From positions 248,001 to 312,000 of the forward strand of contig SAXG01000016.1 of the NCBI GenBank assembly GCA_012932865.1: a stretch of 64,000 nt of DNA. The letters are read 5' to 3'. Source of the stretch: Amylostereum areolatum. Lineage: Eukaryota > Basidiomycota > Agaricomycetes > Russulales > Stereaceae. The position numbers and the translations under genes are program-made. How positions within the stretch are numbered: position 1 is the stretch's first letter; each line of letters starts with the position of its first letter. The notes beneath the pieces are model-generated. The model worked only from the letters and a program-made list of their open reading frames with translations. It had not been told where the DNA came from and did not search any database. Positions 46,059 to 58,163 of this stretch are shown here, in pieces.

Positions 46059-47856
46059 TTATCCTACAGTCTCTCCTTCAGATCCACTCTCGCATCCCAA
46101 ACAACCTCCTGTCCTCTCCCACTTCTCGCCCGCCCACAACTCATTGAATCTCTTTTTTGGAAGTATTCTTTCATATTCCACCTCTTTCCGCCGCTCGCGG
46201 TGGCGGCTGCAGTGGTCATGGACGATACAAAGCGATTCCAATCGCGGAAGAAGAACGCCATCGGCCGTCTGGACGCTCGCTGCGAGAACACAAAGGACGT
46301 GCTGGAGTGCGCTCTCCGTGGTGTAGATTCTCCTCACCTCGGGCAGGCACGCGAACACGCTCGCCCACGTTGTGTCTGCATACCAAACCAGAGGCATCTT
46401 GAAGTAGAGGTCAACGACGCTGTCAAAGCGGAGGCGGTCATGTAGTGTAGGGAGCGACACGAAGACATGGCTGCGGTCCGGCTCCTGCCATGCGATAGTG
46501 AAGTCTTCGTAGGGAATGCGGCGACGACCAGGAGATGCGCCATGCTCGTTGGTGACGGGCCACTGCTCACGGCCACGCTGAGGGTTATGATCGCTCCGGG
46601 TATCCGTGGGTGAGCTCGGGTACGAATCGAGAGCGCTTTGTATGGTCCCTCGCCAAACTTCGAGAAGCATTGCGCTATCTTGTCGGCGTTGGCCTTTCGA
46701 GCGACACCCACTGTTATGCGGGTACGAGACGAGGTCGGAACGAGACGCTGTACGAAGTTTAGCAGAGGCCATTTGACATAGCGTAGCTTTGTGCTTCCAA
46801 ATTGTCTGTTACAGTTATATGCTTGAGTTGGCGTGGCAGTTGTATGGGGAAGTCACCGGCGGCTCCCGAGACAGAGCTTATCCCCCCTCCAGCGTAGACG
46901 AGCCAAGGGGCAGCGGAGGGCGGCTAGGTCCAGCTCGATGCGCCGCACGCGACGCATGCGTGCAAACAAATCGTGAAGCTTGTAGTCTGCAAGTAAGTAT
47001 TCTCCCGTCGCGCTCTTTTCCCATGGCGAGTAGTCGAGCCTGATGCGTGTGAGGTTCTCCAGCGCTGGGCAATCGAGGTTGACAGAACAGCCGTAGAGCT
47101 TGAGAGACGTGAGGCGGATGTGTGTCGCAAGGGCAGTAGAATCGTAGCAATGACTTTCGGGCGCGGGAATGGGCCCAGTAGCCTTGGTAGGATAGGCAAC
47201 ATCCAACACCTCGAGGGAAGGAAGCGGGTGACTGAAGAGGGAAGAGGCGAACGAAGGGTCTTTTGTGATAATGTGAAACTCTTTGATGCGGTCCTGGTAA
47301 TTGCGCACCACCTCCTCCATACGCCTTTTGCGACTCTGCTCCAGGGGAACCACTGTGATGGGACTTGGAAGGGTGTCGTTGCGGCAGTACAACGCGAGCT
47401 TCGCGTCCCTCGAGCGTGAAATCATCGTCTCCGCCATTTTAGGATGTATTGATGGGAGATATATATCCGTCCATAGGTTTCGATCCGCAAGTGCAATCTG
47501 GTAGAAAAGCGTGAGTACGATACTATGAGGTACTAGTACGCAGTAGTGACTGACCTGACGCCAGTCGTGGCACACAGAAACCACATCCAGCCATTCAACG
47601 CAGGGTAACTGCCCTCCAGGACTCATATATACATACTTCTCTGGGCTATGTTTTTTGGTATCCTCGTTGCGACAAATACGAAAAATGATGGAGAGGATCT
47701 CGGGAGGAGGCGAGCTATGGGCAACTTCTGATTGTGATATCGTTTCATTTCGATAAGTGCACCTTGCAGCGCGACGTCGTCGTCGTTGTCCGAGAGTCCT
47801 CCACTGGATTTAAGGACCATGGACATGATGTCGATCACGCGCGCGGTGGTCCTCAT
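46059..47856 (-). pseudogene. F-box/LRR-like gene, broken copy
   Basis: Paralogue of the gene at 48,153-50,048. It starts MRTTARVIDIMSMVL and has the F-box-like stretch RLLPEILSIIFRICRNEDT, but only after a one-base correction: CTCCTCCCGAG here, where the paralogue has CTCCTCCCCGAG. After ALADRNLWTDIYLP the repeat-like part runs well (ATHIRLTSLKLYGCS; LTRIRLDYSPWEKSATGEY) and then stops early at 46853. The remaining sequence matches the paralogue's C-terminus in two other frames (PYKALSIRTRAHP; LLPRLESLCIVHDH). At least three frame breaks make it a pseudogene. Confidence 0.65.
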
Positions 47857-48152
47857 TGACGAGCAGTCCGATTCGAACCCCTGAGTCGATGATGATCTGT
47901 TGTGTCACAAAGGGGATGCAGGTGAGTGCCATGTCGCGTCGGATGAGAACCTCGTCTCACATCTCAGTCGCGCTCATGGCTAGGCGTGTCGCTGTTGTGC
48001 TCGAAATTTCGGCGGGCGTTCTTATGGAACGAGATAGACACCACTAACTACTAATGGTACTCACACATATTCTGACTTGACAAAAGTCTGCATACTCCGG
48101 GGGGGGGGGGGGGGGGGGGGGGGGCGTCTGTCGTTATCTCCGTCTAGATCCC
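47857..48152. other. Intergenic with a 26-base G run
   Basis: A run of 26 G lies at 48099-48124, just before the 3' end of the F-box gene. The flanks hold no gene. Confidence 0.6.
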
Positions 48153-50048
48153 TCAGAAATACCCCTCTCGACTATACCTCAAGACCGACACAACTTCCCT
48201 GAAGTCGTCTACCCACGGCTCACCCTCCCACTGCTCCGGAATCTGAAGCTCCTTGATACCCATACCCTTCACCTTCCTCGCCAACAGGTACTTCTTCAGC
48301 CGGTCATAGTCGACTTCTCTCTGTCGCTCGCGGTTGGAAGGGCCGCATACGATGCAAAGCGACTCCAAACGCGGAAGAAGGGGGCCGTCTCCCGTCTGGA
48401 CACTCGCTAGGAGAGCGTCGAGAACATCGAGAAGCGTCTTCTCTGTGATGTAGAGCCTCTCCAGTGAGGCCATGCACCGGAAGAATTTCGTCCGCACTTC
48501 GTCGGATTTCGAAGCCAAAGGAGCTTGCAAGAAGAGGTCGCCGATGCTGTCGAGATGGAGGCCACCTGTCGTGGAAAGCGCCGTGAAGATGTCGGAGCCG
48601 GCTTGTTCTCTCCATGAAACTGTTACGTCCTCTGGGGTAAGCGGGTTGCGACTAGTGGAAGATGCGTCATGCGCGTTGACGAGGGGCCACCGCTGACGAT
48701 GCATCCCGACGGATATCACGGTTGTTGGTAGTGACAAGTCCCAGGTGGAACGAAGTGTGAGCCCTTTGTAGAACCCGTCGTGGAAATGAGAAAAGGAAGA
48801 TGCGACTGTGGTGACGGTAGCCTCTCGAATGGGGCCTATGGATATACGAGTTCGAGGCGAAGAAGGGACGAAACGTTGCACGAACTCGAGCACAGGGGAC
48901 GCGCCGTTCTTGTAGCTCCCCGAGGGTAGCCTTTCCGACAAAACTATCTCCTCGAGAGAGGCTGGAAGGTGAATACGGCAGTCTTCAAAGCGGACGGTGG
49001 TGTCGTTACTCTTGTTCCTATCGGGCCCGGATATGTCGAGTTCGATGCGTCGTACATGAACCATGCGTGCGAGCAAATCGTTCAGCTTGGTGCCGACAAT
49101 CGATTTCTGGCCCGTCGGGCTCCTCTCCCATTGCGAGTACCCGAGTTTGAGGTGCGTGAGATTGTCCAACGCTGGGCAGCATGGTGTAACAGTGTATTTA
49201 TCGAGTTTGAGCGACGTCAGGGAGGGGTGCCGGGTTAAGGTGGAAGAGTCAATGTGCATGCCTGATCCGAGCCCGGGAATCATGTTGATGATACGCAATG
49301 TCGTAAGGGAGGAAAGTGGCCGGGAAAAGAGGGCTGAGAGGTAGGAATGATCGTCTGTGGCAATGTAAAGCTTTCCTACCCGATCCGGGTAGGTACGCAC
49401 AGCCTGTTCGATGAATGTTCTGCAAACACCGTCCCTTCGTGTTCCGTATGGTGTGCCGCTGTTGTTGGTGCGGTAGTACAGCGCAATCTCAACAGAGCCA
49501 GAGCGTTCAATCAGCATCTCTGCCGCTGTGGGGCTCATCGATGGGAGATATATGTCCGTCCACAGGCTTTTGTCGGCAAGCGCGATCTGGACAACGGCAT
49601 GAGCACAGACAGAATGAGAAAAGCTTGGTCGCGCTCACCTGATACCAGCTGTGGCATGCAGAAATCGCCTTCATCCAGTGGACGGGCGGCTTGTAGTTTA
49701 TGCCGTGATGCTGCCGATGCGAAAGGTCCTGTTGTTCGGTGTCCTCGTCACGGCACATATGAAATATGATGGAAAGAATCTCGGGGAGGAGGCGGGAGAC
49801 CGGTAGACGCTGATTTCGATGCCGCTTAATCTCAATAATCGCAGCTTGCAGGATGAGAATGTCATCGTCCAAGTCCTGTACCGAGAGCCCGCTGCTCGAA
49901 GACAGCACCGTCACGGTGGAGATGACTTGTTTTGTACGAGCGGCCGAGTTGGATGGTGAGCGGTCGATAGTGGGGCATCTGATAATTCGGGTTAGTTGAT
50001 ATAAATACAACCAGCGAGAGGTTGAACTCACGCTGCTGTTACGCTCAT
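48153..50048 (-). CDS. F-box/LRR-like protein
   Basis: A probable substrate adaptor of an SCF ubiquitin ligase, as is usual for this large Agaricomycete family. Exon 1 is only 17 bases (50048-50032), exon 2 is 49978-49639, and exon 3 is 49586-48153. The F-box-like stretch reads LPVSRLLPEILSIIFHMC and is followed by WMKAISACHSWYQ, the intron, and IALADKSLWTDIYLP, a layout common in these proteins. Leucine-rich segments follow (LTRHPSLTSLKLDKYTV; LDNLTHLKLGYSQW; LPRLESLCIVCG). The protein is about 590 residues and ends YSREGYF. Substrate unknown. Confidence 0.75.
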
Positions 50049-51175
50049 GACTGAATGGTTTGTGCTGCCACCGAGGCAACCAGGCTGCCGCCCGCCGTGA
50101 CTCTCCCACGTGGCTCACACGCCGGCTGAGTCCGCAGCGGCGGCGGCATATATCTATCTTGTAACTTATTGACTCCCCACCATAGGCTCATCCAAACGGC
50201 AATATCTCTCGCCTTCGTCAACCATGGCGACCATGGAGTCAGAGAGCTACCACACTCTCATGTACGCAGAAGACTTCAGATCATAACTGCTATCGCCACT
50301 AGGACCCCCGCTTCCCGCCTTCCCGTCCAGGAACTTCTCCGTCTTCTCCACCAGTGGGCTTTAGTCAACGATCCAGACCTATATATCTCAATAGCGATCA
50401 ATAGCTCGACGTTAGAGACCTCGGAGACGATGGCCGACACCCAGACCCAGCGCAGACCCATCGACGAGCGCCAACTCACCTATCTCAACGCCGTCCAACG
50501 ACGGGCCTGAACGAGTTCACAGGATTAGATGTGAGTCCCGTTGCCATTATTTCTTTGCTCGCCGGACTCGACTACAATAGTATCAACAACTCGACGTCAT
50601 CTCCCTCACTCAATCCTCCACGACTAGCACGTCGATGGAAAGGTCCTACCTTCGAGGTCCACTTCGTGTACGCTACTCACATCGCTGCTCCCTCCTTCGA
50701 CCTCCCCCGTCGTGGTGCCTTCCCCTTCCTCTCCTGTCTACAAAGACGACCGCTGGTCTCTCTTGGACCTAGCCCTTTTTTAACACCAGCCTCGAGTTTT
50801 GTCGTCTCGCGTGGACCAAATTTTTCCATGTCCTGCATCGTCCTGTCTCAGATGACATGGCGGCGCAGAAGCCCTTCAAACCCTTGTCGGACGGTCACTC
50901 GAGGAAGATGGGCCCCACGCAAAGAACGTAATGTTAGGATTCGTGGCGACCCTGATACGTATTAGTATCTCGTCTCTTGGATGTCTTTAGGTGTATGCAT
51001 GTGGCAGTTTGTTGGGCTGCACCTGTCGCAGGTTACATCTTGCGCGTTTCCCCCATCATCCTGTAGCATAGATTTGTCTGAGCGAGCTACAAGAATACAC
51101 ATTATGAGTCCCTCTCGGTAGTGCTCAGATGGCGGTATGGCTAAGCAATCCGTACACCGAGCTGTACCGTATCGC
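50049..51175. other. Stretch with a fragment resembling SIN3 PAH1
   Basis: At about 50430-50509 the plus strand reads MADTQTQRRPIDERQLTYLN followed by AVQ. This matches the SIN3 sequence at about 4515-4600 ([25 protein letters not shown]) with a gap. The frame stops soon after. Other short frames in this 1.1 kb have no support, so I read it as gene debris. Confidence 0.4.
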
Positions 51176-53291
51176 TCACGCTGTTCCCGTCGTCAGAAGC
51201 TCCTCGGGATCCAACCACGCCTCATCGGCGGCTGACACTCCTCCTCGTGTGTTCCCTTCCGGATTGAAGCGATGCTCCTCGATAAGCCTTTCGATTCTTG
51301 TGATCGCGTGGTCCGGTTGTAGACGCTCTAAGGATCCCAGTCCTTCGACCCATGTCCTAATGCTGGTATGAATGGCGCGCTTTCGACGGTTGTACATCTT
51401 CAGGGCAGTGTTAAGCGATTTGACCGTGAGAGGTTCGTCCGGATCTTGTTGCGTGAGCCAAAAAACCGTGTCCATCGTGAGCGTAAGGTCGACGATGAAG
51501 CCCATGAGACATCGAAGCGACGTTTTGCTGATATAATCATTAATGTTTGAAGCAATGGCCTCGAGGGATGCTTACCTCTTCCTGAACGTCTCGTAGACCC
51601 ATTCGGCAAAGACAACTACGGCGGCGACGGGCCCGGCATAGACGATCGTCGCTGGATTCTCTGCTACCGCCTGTAAAGCGTTTTTTGATCGCTTGTACCG
51701 ACTGAGACGAGAAGGATATTCAAGCTCCAAATGTATGGATGCTGGGCGGAGGGCGGACTTACTCTCTTGTCGCGGTGTCATGGAGATCCTGTACTACGAC
51801 GGAAACCAAAGCGGTGAATTCGGGGGCGAGAAGATGCTGTGATGGTGACGGAGGAGTACTTAAGATAGGCGAACAGACCGACGGATGCGCCGACATACCT
51901 CGTGAGGATCGTTCATGTTCCATACGCACAGAATGTCCTTGCAAAGGACGTCTAGACATCTTTTCATCGAGAACCCGAGAAAAACGTCTGAAAGAAGACC
52001 GCGCCAGTATTCTGTGGGGATGTCATGGCAGCGAGAATGAAGGAGAAAAAACAAACAGGCATACTCTTCTTTCCAACTCTGGGTACATCAGCGCCGGGCA
52101 TCAGTAAAGCTCATGATAAGAACACGAATACGCACATGATGGATGCCTTGATGTTCGCGTTGGCGTTGGCGCGCTGAGCCATGGCCCATGTAAGCCACAC
52201 TTTCTCCGTCAGGTGTTCCAGAACTGTCGAGATGAGACCCTCGATCGTTTTCACATATAGTTCTTGCTTGGTCTTAACTGAACAGCGTGCACGGAATGGA
52301 CGCGGAATATCAGAAGATCGTCATGTTCCAGCCGCCCGTAGTTGAGAGTACGTACTTGACACCGCTGCCCATTGATACGGCCGCACTGCCTGAAGAGCAT
52401 AAAGCGGCTCGATGCATAGCTCCTGAACTTTATCGTTCACGGCGCTGGAAACAGCCTTGTCGAACTCTTCGTCGGACATGGATTCCGCCTCTTCACTCTC
52501 ATCAAGAGCCTGCTGGATTCGCATGCGAAGGATGTCAAGCTTGGTGAACACCACGAATATCGGGACTAAGGGATGCGCGCGCGGGTCAGGAGTCAGTATA
52601 CCAAGGAACGGCTTGGGGAAGATGCGTCACACCTTTTCCCTCTACTTCTCGCAGAAGTCGTTCGTCGCCTGTTTCGAGCGTCCTTCCGTTGGCGAATGGT
52701 ATTTCTATACACAACCTGGTTGTATCGTTGGATCATTGAAGGTCATCCGTCGACATGAAAACAGACAGCGCACCAAATAGCATGGAGCTGGTCCTGAAGG
52801 GCAGTCATCTTGGCTCGTTCGTCTATAAAATTGAGGACTGTCTGCAGATTTCCTTCCTCTCCGCATTCGAAGCCTTGCGAGTCGTGCAGCACAAAGCGGT
52901 CGTTTCCTTTCGATGTAAGTGGAGTGGTGATATCATGAACACCCGAGGAGTCGAACTGGACGGTCTAGTAGTGAAATGCATTAGTATTGCCTCTTGACCA
53001 CAGGAGGAAAAGATAATTTACGGTGGCTTCCACGCCAAAAACGCGGTTTATCAGTGCGGTTTTTCCAGCCCCAGCCTTTTTGAGCTCCTCAATCGTGGTG
53101 AAGACACAGTAGACGGCGAGAGAGTGCTGTTACCTTGCCTAGGACCAAGATTCGCAGTCTGCGTGGATATGATATACCGTCAAAGAAGCATCACGAAGTA
53201 GAGAATGCACATACCTCGGACATTGACGGAGAAGCTCGTTGGCGGTGGGGACGAGCGCGGTCGGTTCTTGAGGATGGTGCCAGTGAGACAT
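51176..53291 (-). CDS. P-loop GTPase, second type, copy 2
   Basis: Minus-strand paralogue of the gene at 13,815. It starts at 53291 (MSHWHHPQEPTALVPTANEL). The split P-loop reads LRILVLGK, then AGAGKTALINRVFG. G3 is VLHDSQGFEAG and G4 is FTKLD. A 14-base exon precedes YWRGLLSDVFLG; the intron after it (GTATGCC...CCCACAG) is conserved in position with copy 1. The hydrophobic C-terminal part (FIVDLTLTMDTVFWL) and final exon (WLDPEELLTTGTA) match. The role is unknown; membrane association is inferred from the hydrophobic segments. Confidence 0.73.
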
Positions 53292-53757
53292 GGATGCTGG
53301 GAGGACATGCTGACACGAAAGACCCAGAGCCTCCAGCTTTGTGTATGTTTGATGCTGTCCGTTCTGTTGGTATCACGGAAGACAGTCCCTGCGAAGACAT
53401 TGAGCGCCGAGGGGCATGGGAACGGGAGGTGCATATCCGCTTCAAGAAATCCTAGTACAACGAGTGTCAGCAGGTTCGCCGGTCCAACTATCCGTTTGAG
53501 CATGAAAACAAGTCAGCGCGGCGGGGCGAGTCTTGCAGGTAGGATGTCACTACTAAACAAACAGAGATGTCGATTTTCGAGTCTGTAGACGTCGTTGACG
53601 CCGGTAAAATTTGCGGCGGAATGTCTGTTGGCGGAGATTGAATATTGAACCACGGGCGGATGCCGGTGGCGCTGTCCGAGTCCCGTCGCTGGCCGGGCCC
53701 GGCGACGGTTTCTGTCACCATACCGCTCTCTTATCCCTGTATCCTGCCCTCCTTACC
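53292..53757. promoter_or_regulatory. Intergenic region of the second divergent GTPase pair
   Basis: This 466-base gap separates head-to-head start codons, repeating the layout at 13,281-13,814. A shared promoter is inferred from this recurring arrangement. Confidence 0.4.
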
Positions 53758-55102
53758 ATGTACGAAAGCAAGGTTGAACATACCGACCTCTCAATGGCAT
53801 CGGAAGACTACGAAAGGTATACATTGTACTTGGAGGAAGAGACGGAGACGGAAGGGTGGACACAAGCCGTAGTCGACCCCGGAGTGCGCTTTCGCGTTCT
53901 CATTCTCGGGCGAGCCAATGCGGGCAAGACAACTATCCTTGAAAGGATCTGTCAAAGGACTGTTAGCGAAGCCCAGATCTACCGGAGTGGGCAACTGGTA
54001 AGGATGTTCACTTTGGCATGGATATATTTTATCACACATACCCATTAGACTGCCCAACGGATGCAGAAGGGCGAGCGTGGGGTATGCCAGTCCATTTCCT
54101 ATCTTATCAGTCACTCGACACATATAACAGCGTGGGCAACACAACTTAGCAGATGAAATCGCATTCCCGTCGTTACCCGGATTTATCTTCCATGACTCGT
54201 GCGGTATCGAGGCGGGTTCATCCAACGAGACGGCCGCAATCGAGAGATTTGTGAAAGACCGCTCCCTTTTAATGAAGGATAAGCGTAAGCAACTACATGC
54301 TATCTGGTACTCTTAGCCCTCTCCCACTGGAATCTGAACTGATTCGCATCCAATCGGACACAGGATCTGCCTGCCACTCGACACCGACAGACCACTACTG
54401 CAAGCAGAGAGAGACCTATGTCGACTCGACTCCGGAGATGGTGAGTGCTCTTGACCACGTCATGCGACATACTGAAGACGATCGCAGTTCCCCTTGTCGT
54501 AATCTTCACAAAACACGATGCGCGATACACGAAAGTTCTTGCGGAACTGAGCAGGCAGCGTGTCCGATTCCGCCGGCCGCGCGGCAATGAGGAAGGTCAA
54601 AGCAGACGCTCAAGAACACGTCAGACAATGGATAGAAAACATTCGGACCACTTTGGATGCGGACCGTCTTCATCCGTCCGCCTACATGACGGCTCCAGGT
54701 AAAGTATGTGTCTCCTTCGTTGCGGAGCTAATATCCACGCCATTTTAGATCTACAAGAACCTAGCGAGACGAGCGAGACGTTCTGCCAGGATCTGATATC
54801 ACGCACGCAGAGCCTCTTACCGTCGTCAAAGATGCAGGCGCTGCTTGTTTCAGTCTGGAGGAATAACATCTCAGGACGCAGCGTCTGGATTTTCCGCAGG
54901 TATGTTTTTGCGTGGTGCTCTGACCCGTGTGACGTCGTGGCTGAAATGCTGAACTCCTCTACCAGTTTGCTAGATCAGATTCGTGTGTGCTCTGCCACTC
55001 ACAATGTCCACACCAAAATCATGTCGACGTTTAGGTGGATTTTCTCCAATAACAAAAATCACAAGGAGAATCGTGGCAGGATTCGTCGTGACCTTCCTTC
55101 CG
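53758..55102 (+). CDS. P-loop GTPase, microexon-linked type, copy C
   Basis: Same family as the GTPases at 13,280 and 59,765. Exon 1 (53758-53997) contains FRVLILGRANAGKTTILERI (P-loop). Then come an exon with AQRMQKGERG, an exon with FIFHDSCGIEAGSS (G3 as DSCG), CLPLDTDRPLLQAERD, and VVIFTKHDARY (G4 as TKHD). Next are RAAMRKVKADAQEHVRQWIE, SAYMTAPG and LLPSSKMQALLVSVWRNN. Between TKHD and RAAMRK the sequence is four bases longer than in copy B, giving a frame conflict near 54545-54580. The last recognisable exon ends TFLP at 55102; the true stop is uncertain because the next exon is shared territory with the microexon ORF. Confidence 0.65.
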
Positions 55103-55156
55103 GTACGTATTTTGCGACAAGCCGTCGATAGCATTGCTCTAATATGCAGCGTGTAA

Positions 55157-57669
55157 ATGAAGAGAAGAGAAGCTCGTTCGGTGAGTTGACTTCGTCCGAC
55201 ATTTTATCCATTATGTGCTAATTGGACGCGGACATGTTACGCGAGGAAATTCAGTATGTGAGTCCTCCGGCGATGGTCACGGCAGCAGTGCCAATAGGTT
55301 GGTCGAGCTGACTCGCTACTCCTGTATCTACAGGAGGCGAGTCTACTCATGGCCGCAATCCTGACATATGAGCACTAATAAAGCCAATGAATTACTCCCA
55401 CCGTCTAGGAGGTCAGTCTGGTGATGGTCTCTAAGGTCAACAGCTGATACAACCAATGCCTCGACATCAAGGATGTACGTTTCAATTCACGTGACAGTTT
55501 CGATGTTGAAAACCAATAAAGCCGCCGTTGTGCACGTCTAGCTAGTAAGTCTGCTCCGAATTATCTCAAAATTTGATATCTGATCAGGTCAACATCACAC
55601 GGGCACGGATATACAGGGAGTGAGTCTTCTCGCACCTGTCTTGAACTTCGAGAGCTCATCAGGCACACACCTTACTCGCGGACATCTAGTTTGTAGGTCC
55701 GTCCATGGCTGGCTTGAAAGTAGAGAGCTGATTTGTCCACCACCTTACGCGCTGAAATTCTAGGAGGTGAGTTTGCCAAACACGGGTTCTAAAGTCGATC
55801 AACTTGAGAGAACTGAGTACGCGTGGTCATTTAACAGCGAGTGAGTCCTTTGCCGTCCCAGAGTTGATACTTTCGTAGGCCGACAGATGACTCCTGCACA
55901 TCCAGGATGTAAGTCTGTCCATAACTGCGTCCGGGTCAACGGTCAACAGCTGACCAGGGTGATATTTTCCGCGTGGTCATCCAGTTTGTAAGTTCTCCCC
56001 TGATTCTTGTGACCATCTCGAAGACTGGAGCATTGATTATGCCAATCTCTTATGCACGGGAATTTAGGCGGTGGGTCTCCCATTGTCCCTCTTGGCGGAT
56101 GAGAACTGATGATACGCTCGGACGTCCAGTTTGTGAGTCGGTGTACGACCGTCTCACGATCGAGAACTGATGATATTGATGTCAACACCTCGTGTCAATA
56201 CAGCAAGTGAGTCTTTCTGTCGCTGTCTCGATGGTCGAAGATTAATAAGGCCTACCATATGCACGGACTACTAGCGAGTGAGCATGCCTGTGACTTAATG
56301 GCCAGGACCCGGAGCTGATCAGGCCGACGTGGTACGGGCGGATATGTAGCATGTGAGTCGGGTAATGAGATTCACCATCATTGATAACTGATCAGGCCGC
56401 CGTGACGGTATATGTACGGAGACACAGGATGTAAGCCTTCCATGACTAGACGCTGAGATCTGACGATGCCAACACAGCCCGCGCGGACAATTAGGGAGTA
56501 AGTCTGTCTGTGACTGTCGATGGAGAGCTGAAACGCTGACGTCTTGCGCCCTATGAATATCTAGCGAGTGAGTCTATCTGTGGTGACCTCGAAACTCAAG
56601 AGCTGATCAGGCCGACATGTGCGCGCGGATAACCAGCTCGTGAGTCCAGAGGTCAGCACCCAGCGGTTGACAACTGATCAGTCCCGCACGACGTGTGTGA
56701 ACATCTAGTTTGTGAGTGTACCTGCGTCTGTTTGTCTCGGAAGGTGATATCTGATTATGTCGGTATGGATCACTGTGTGTACATCCAGGGAGTAAGCCCG
56801 TCTCTGATTCTCTGGCCAATTGGGAACTAATTGAGCCAACTATATTCAGGACGTGGGTGTCGTCGTGGCTCTCGAAAAAGCGACATGCTGACTATGCCGC
56901 CGTACTTGGGAAATACAGGAGGTGAGTCCACTATGATTGCGTCAACAGCGGAGAAGTTTTTCATATGTGAACATTGAACATGCAGGTGGTACGTAGGCTA
57001 ACACGGTACTGGAAATACTATTAAAGGCTACATTGCTTTATCGCAGGATGTAAGTGGTCGTCGTTTGTCGAGGTTTCCAAGTCAAAGCTTGAATGCTGCT
57101 GCTTCTACCGGTCCGACTAATGATCTGTGTAGGATCTGCTAAAGTACGGCGCACAAGTGTATAATCCAACCAACTTGGTGAGTTTCTCATACATGTTTGG
57201 TCTATCGCTACTAACGAAAGGCGAACTTCCAGTCGTTATCCCGCGAAAAGGCCGTCATTTTTGCTGCCTGTATGGTTCAAGTATATCACGTCCCTGTGCG
57301 AACTGATCATCTCAACTGTGCTCAGTCCTTATTATCATACAACGCAAGGTTGTCGTAACATCGACACTGGGCAACATACCAGTGGATAAAACGGAGCCGA
57401 TGAAGACCATGACTGATCGTGAAGTTGATAGCCTGAAGAACATCCTGTCCTCGCTGGAATCACAGATCACGGAGAGCTATGGTATGGATGGGAAAGCCGG
57501 AAATATCCATAACTTCACAGAGGCAGATGTGACCCCCATGGCGCGCAGGTTGACAGAGATTGTCGAGAACAATATGCTTGATGGGTCAGATGGTGGGTCC
57601 AAAGTCATGCGTGCTGTTTGTTTCGAACATCATGATAACTTGCCAGCTGCAGGTGCCCGTGTGGGTTAA
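55157..57669 (+). CDS. Microexon-array gene, copy C
   Basis: The leader exon is 55157-55180 (MKRREARS), preceded in frame by TAA. Then 26 successive single-codon exons lie between introns of variable length (about 60-85 bases): TAT at 55255-55257, then GAG, GAG, GAT, CTA, GGA, TTT and so on, ending with GAT near 57047. None is a stop codon. After the array come DLLKYGAQVYNPTNL, LSREKAVIFAA, LIIIQRKVVV and the C-terminal part (LKNILSSLESQITESYGMDG; EADVTPMARRLTEIVENNML), ending at TAA 57667-57669. The unit sequences are strongly diverged from each other but keep donor, branch-like CTGAT in most units, acceptor and 3-base exon. Function unknown. Confidence 0.66.
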
Positions 57670-58163
57670 GTAAAGCGGGAAGTTACCACATACTGAAGAA
57701 AGTAACCTGTGTACGCAACCTCTTCGATGGCTATAAACCCGATTTCATTGTTTGTCATGCGGCGAGACATAAAGCAACCTTCATCTCGACCTCTCCATCC
57801 AAGAAAGCCCCCGCAACCATCTTCCCTACAATGAACCCTCCTCCCCTCCTTACGTCGGACGTCATCACATTCCAAAAACCCACGACACACTATGGCACCG
57901 AATTCTCCCCACACACCGCGTGGACCATTATCCTTGGTTGGGATCGATATCTGAGTGTGAACGAGACGATGACGAGAAGAGATGATGAGAAGAGTAAGTC
58001 GGAAGGAGAGGCAGTGGATAGCCCGATTCAGAAGGTGCATGATGGAAATTATGTAGCGAATGAACATTGGTGAAGGATTGATCAACGAGGACGAGAATGA
58101 GGACGAGACGAAGGAGAATCGAGGAGGGCACGAGGCTCCACCGCCCGCGGAAAGAGAAGGGAA
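57670..58163. other. Intergenic, weak ORFs only
   Basis: About 0.5 kb lies between the microexon gene and the convergent decayed gene X. A plus-strand frame (57831-58073) has the residues HTAWTIILGWDRYLS, but no splice partners or family could be found. Confidence 0.3.

Noticed and set aside
55246..55257. Reading GAAATTCAG-TAT in array C as a 12-base exon
   Set aside because: ATTCAG is a normal acceptor here, which leaves the usual 3-base TAT exon and matches the first TAT of array A. A 12-base alternative stays in frame but is not needed.
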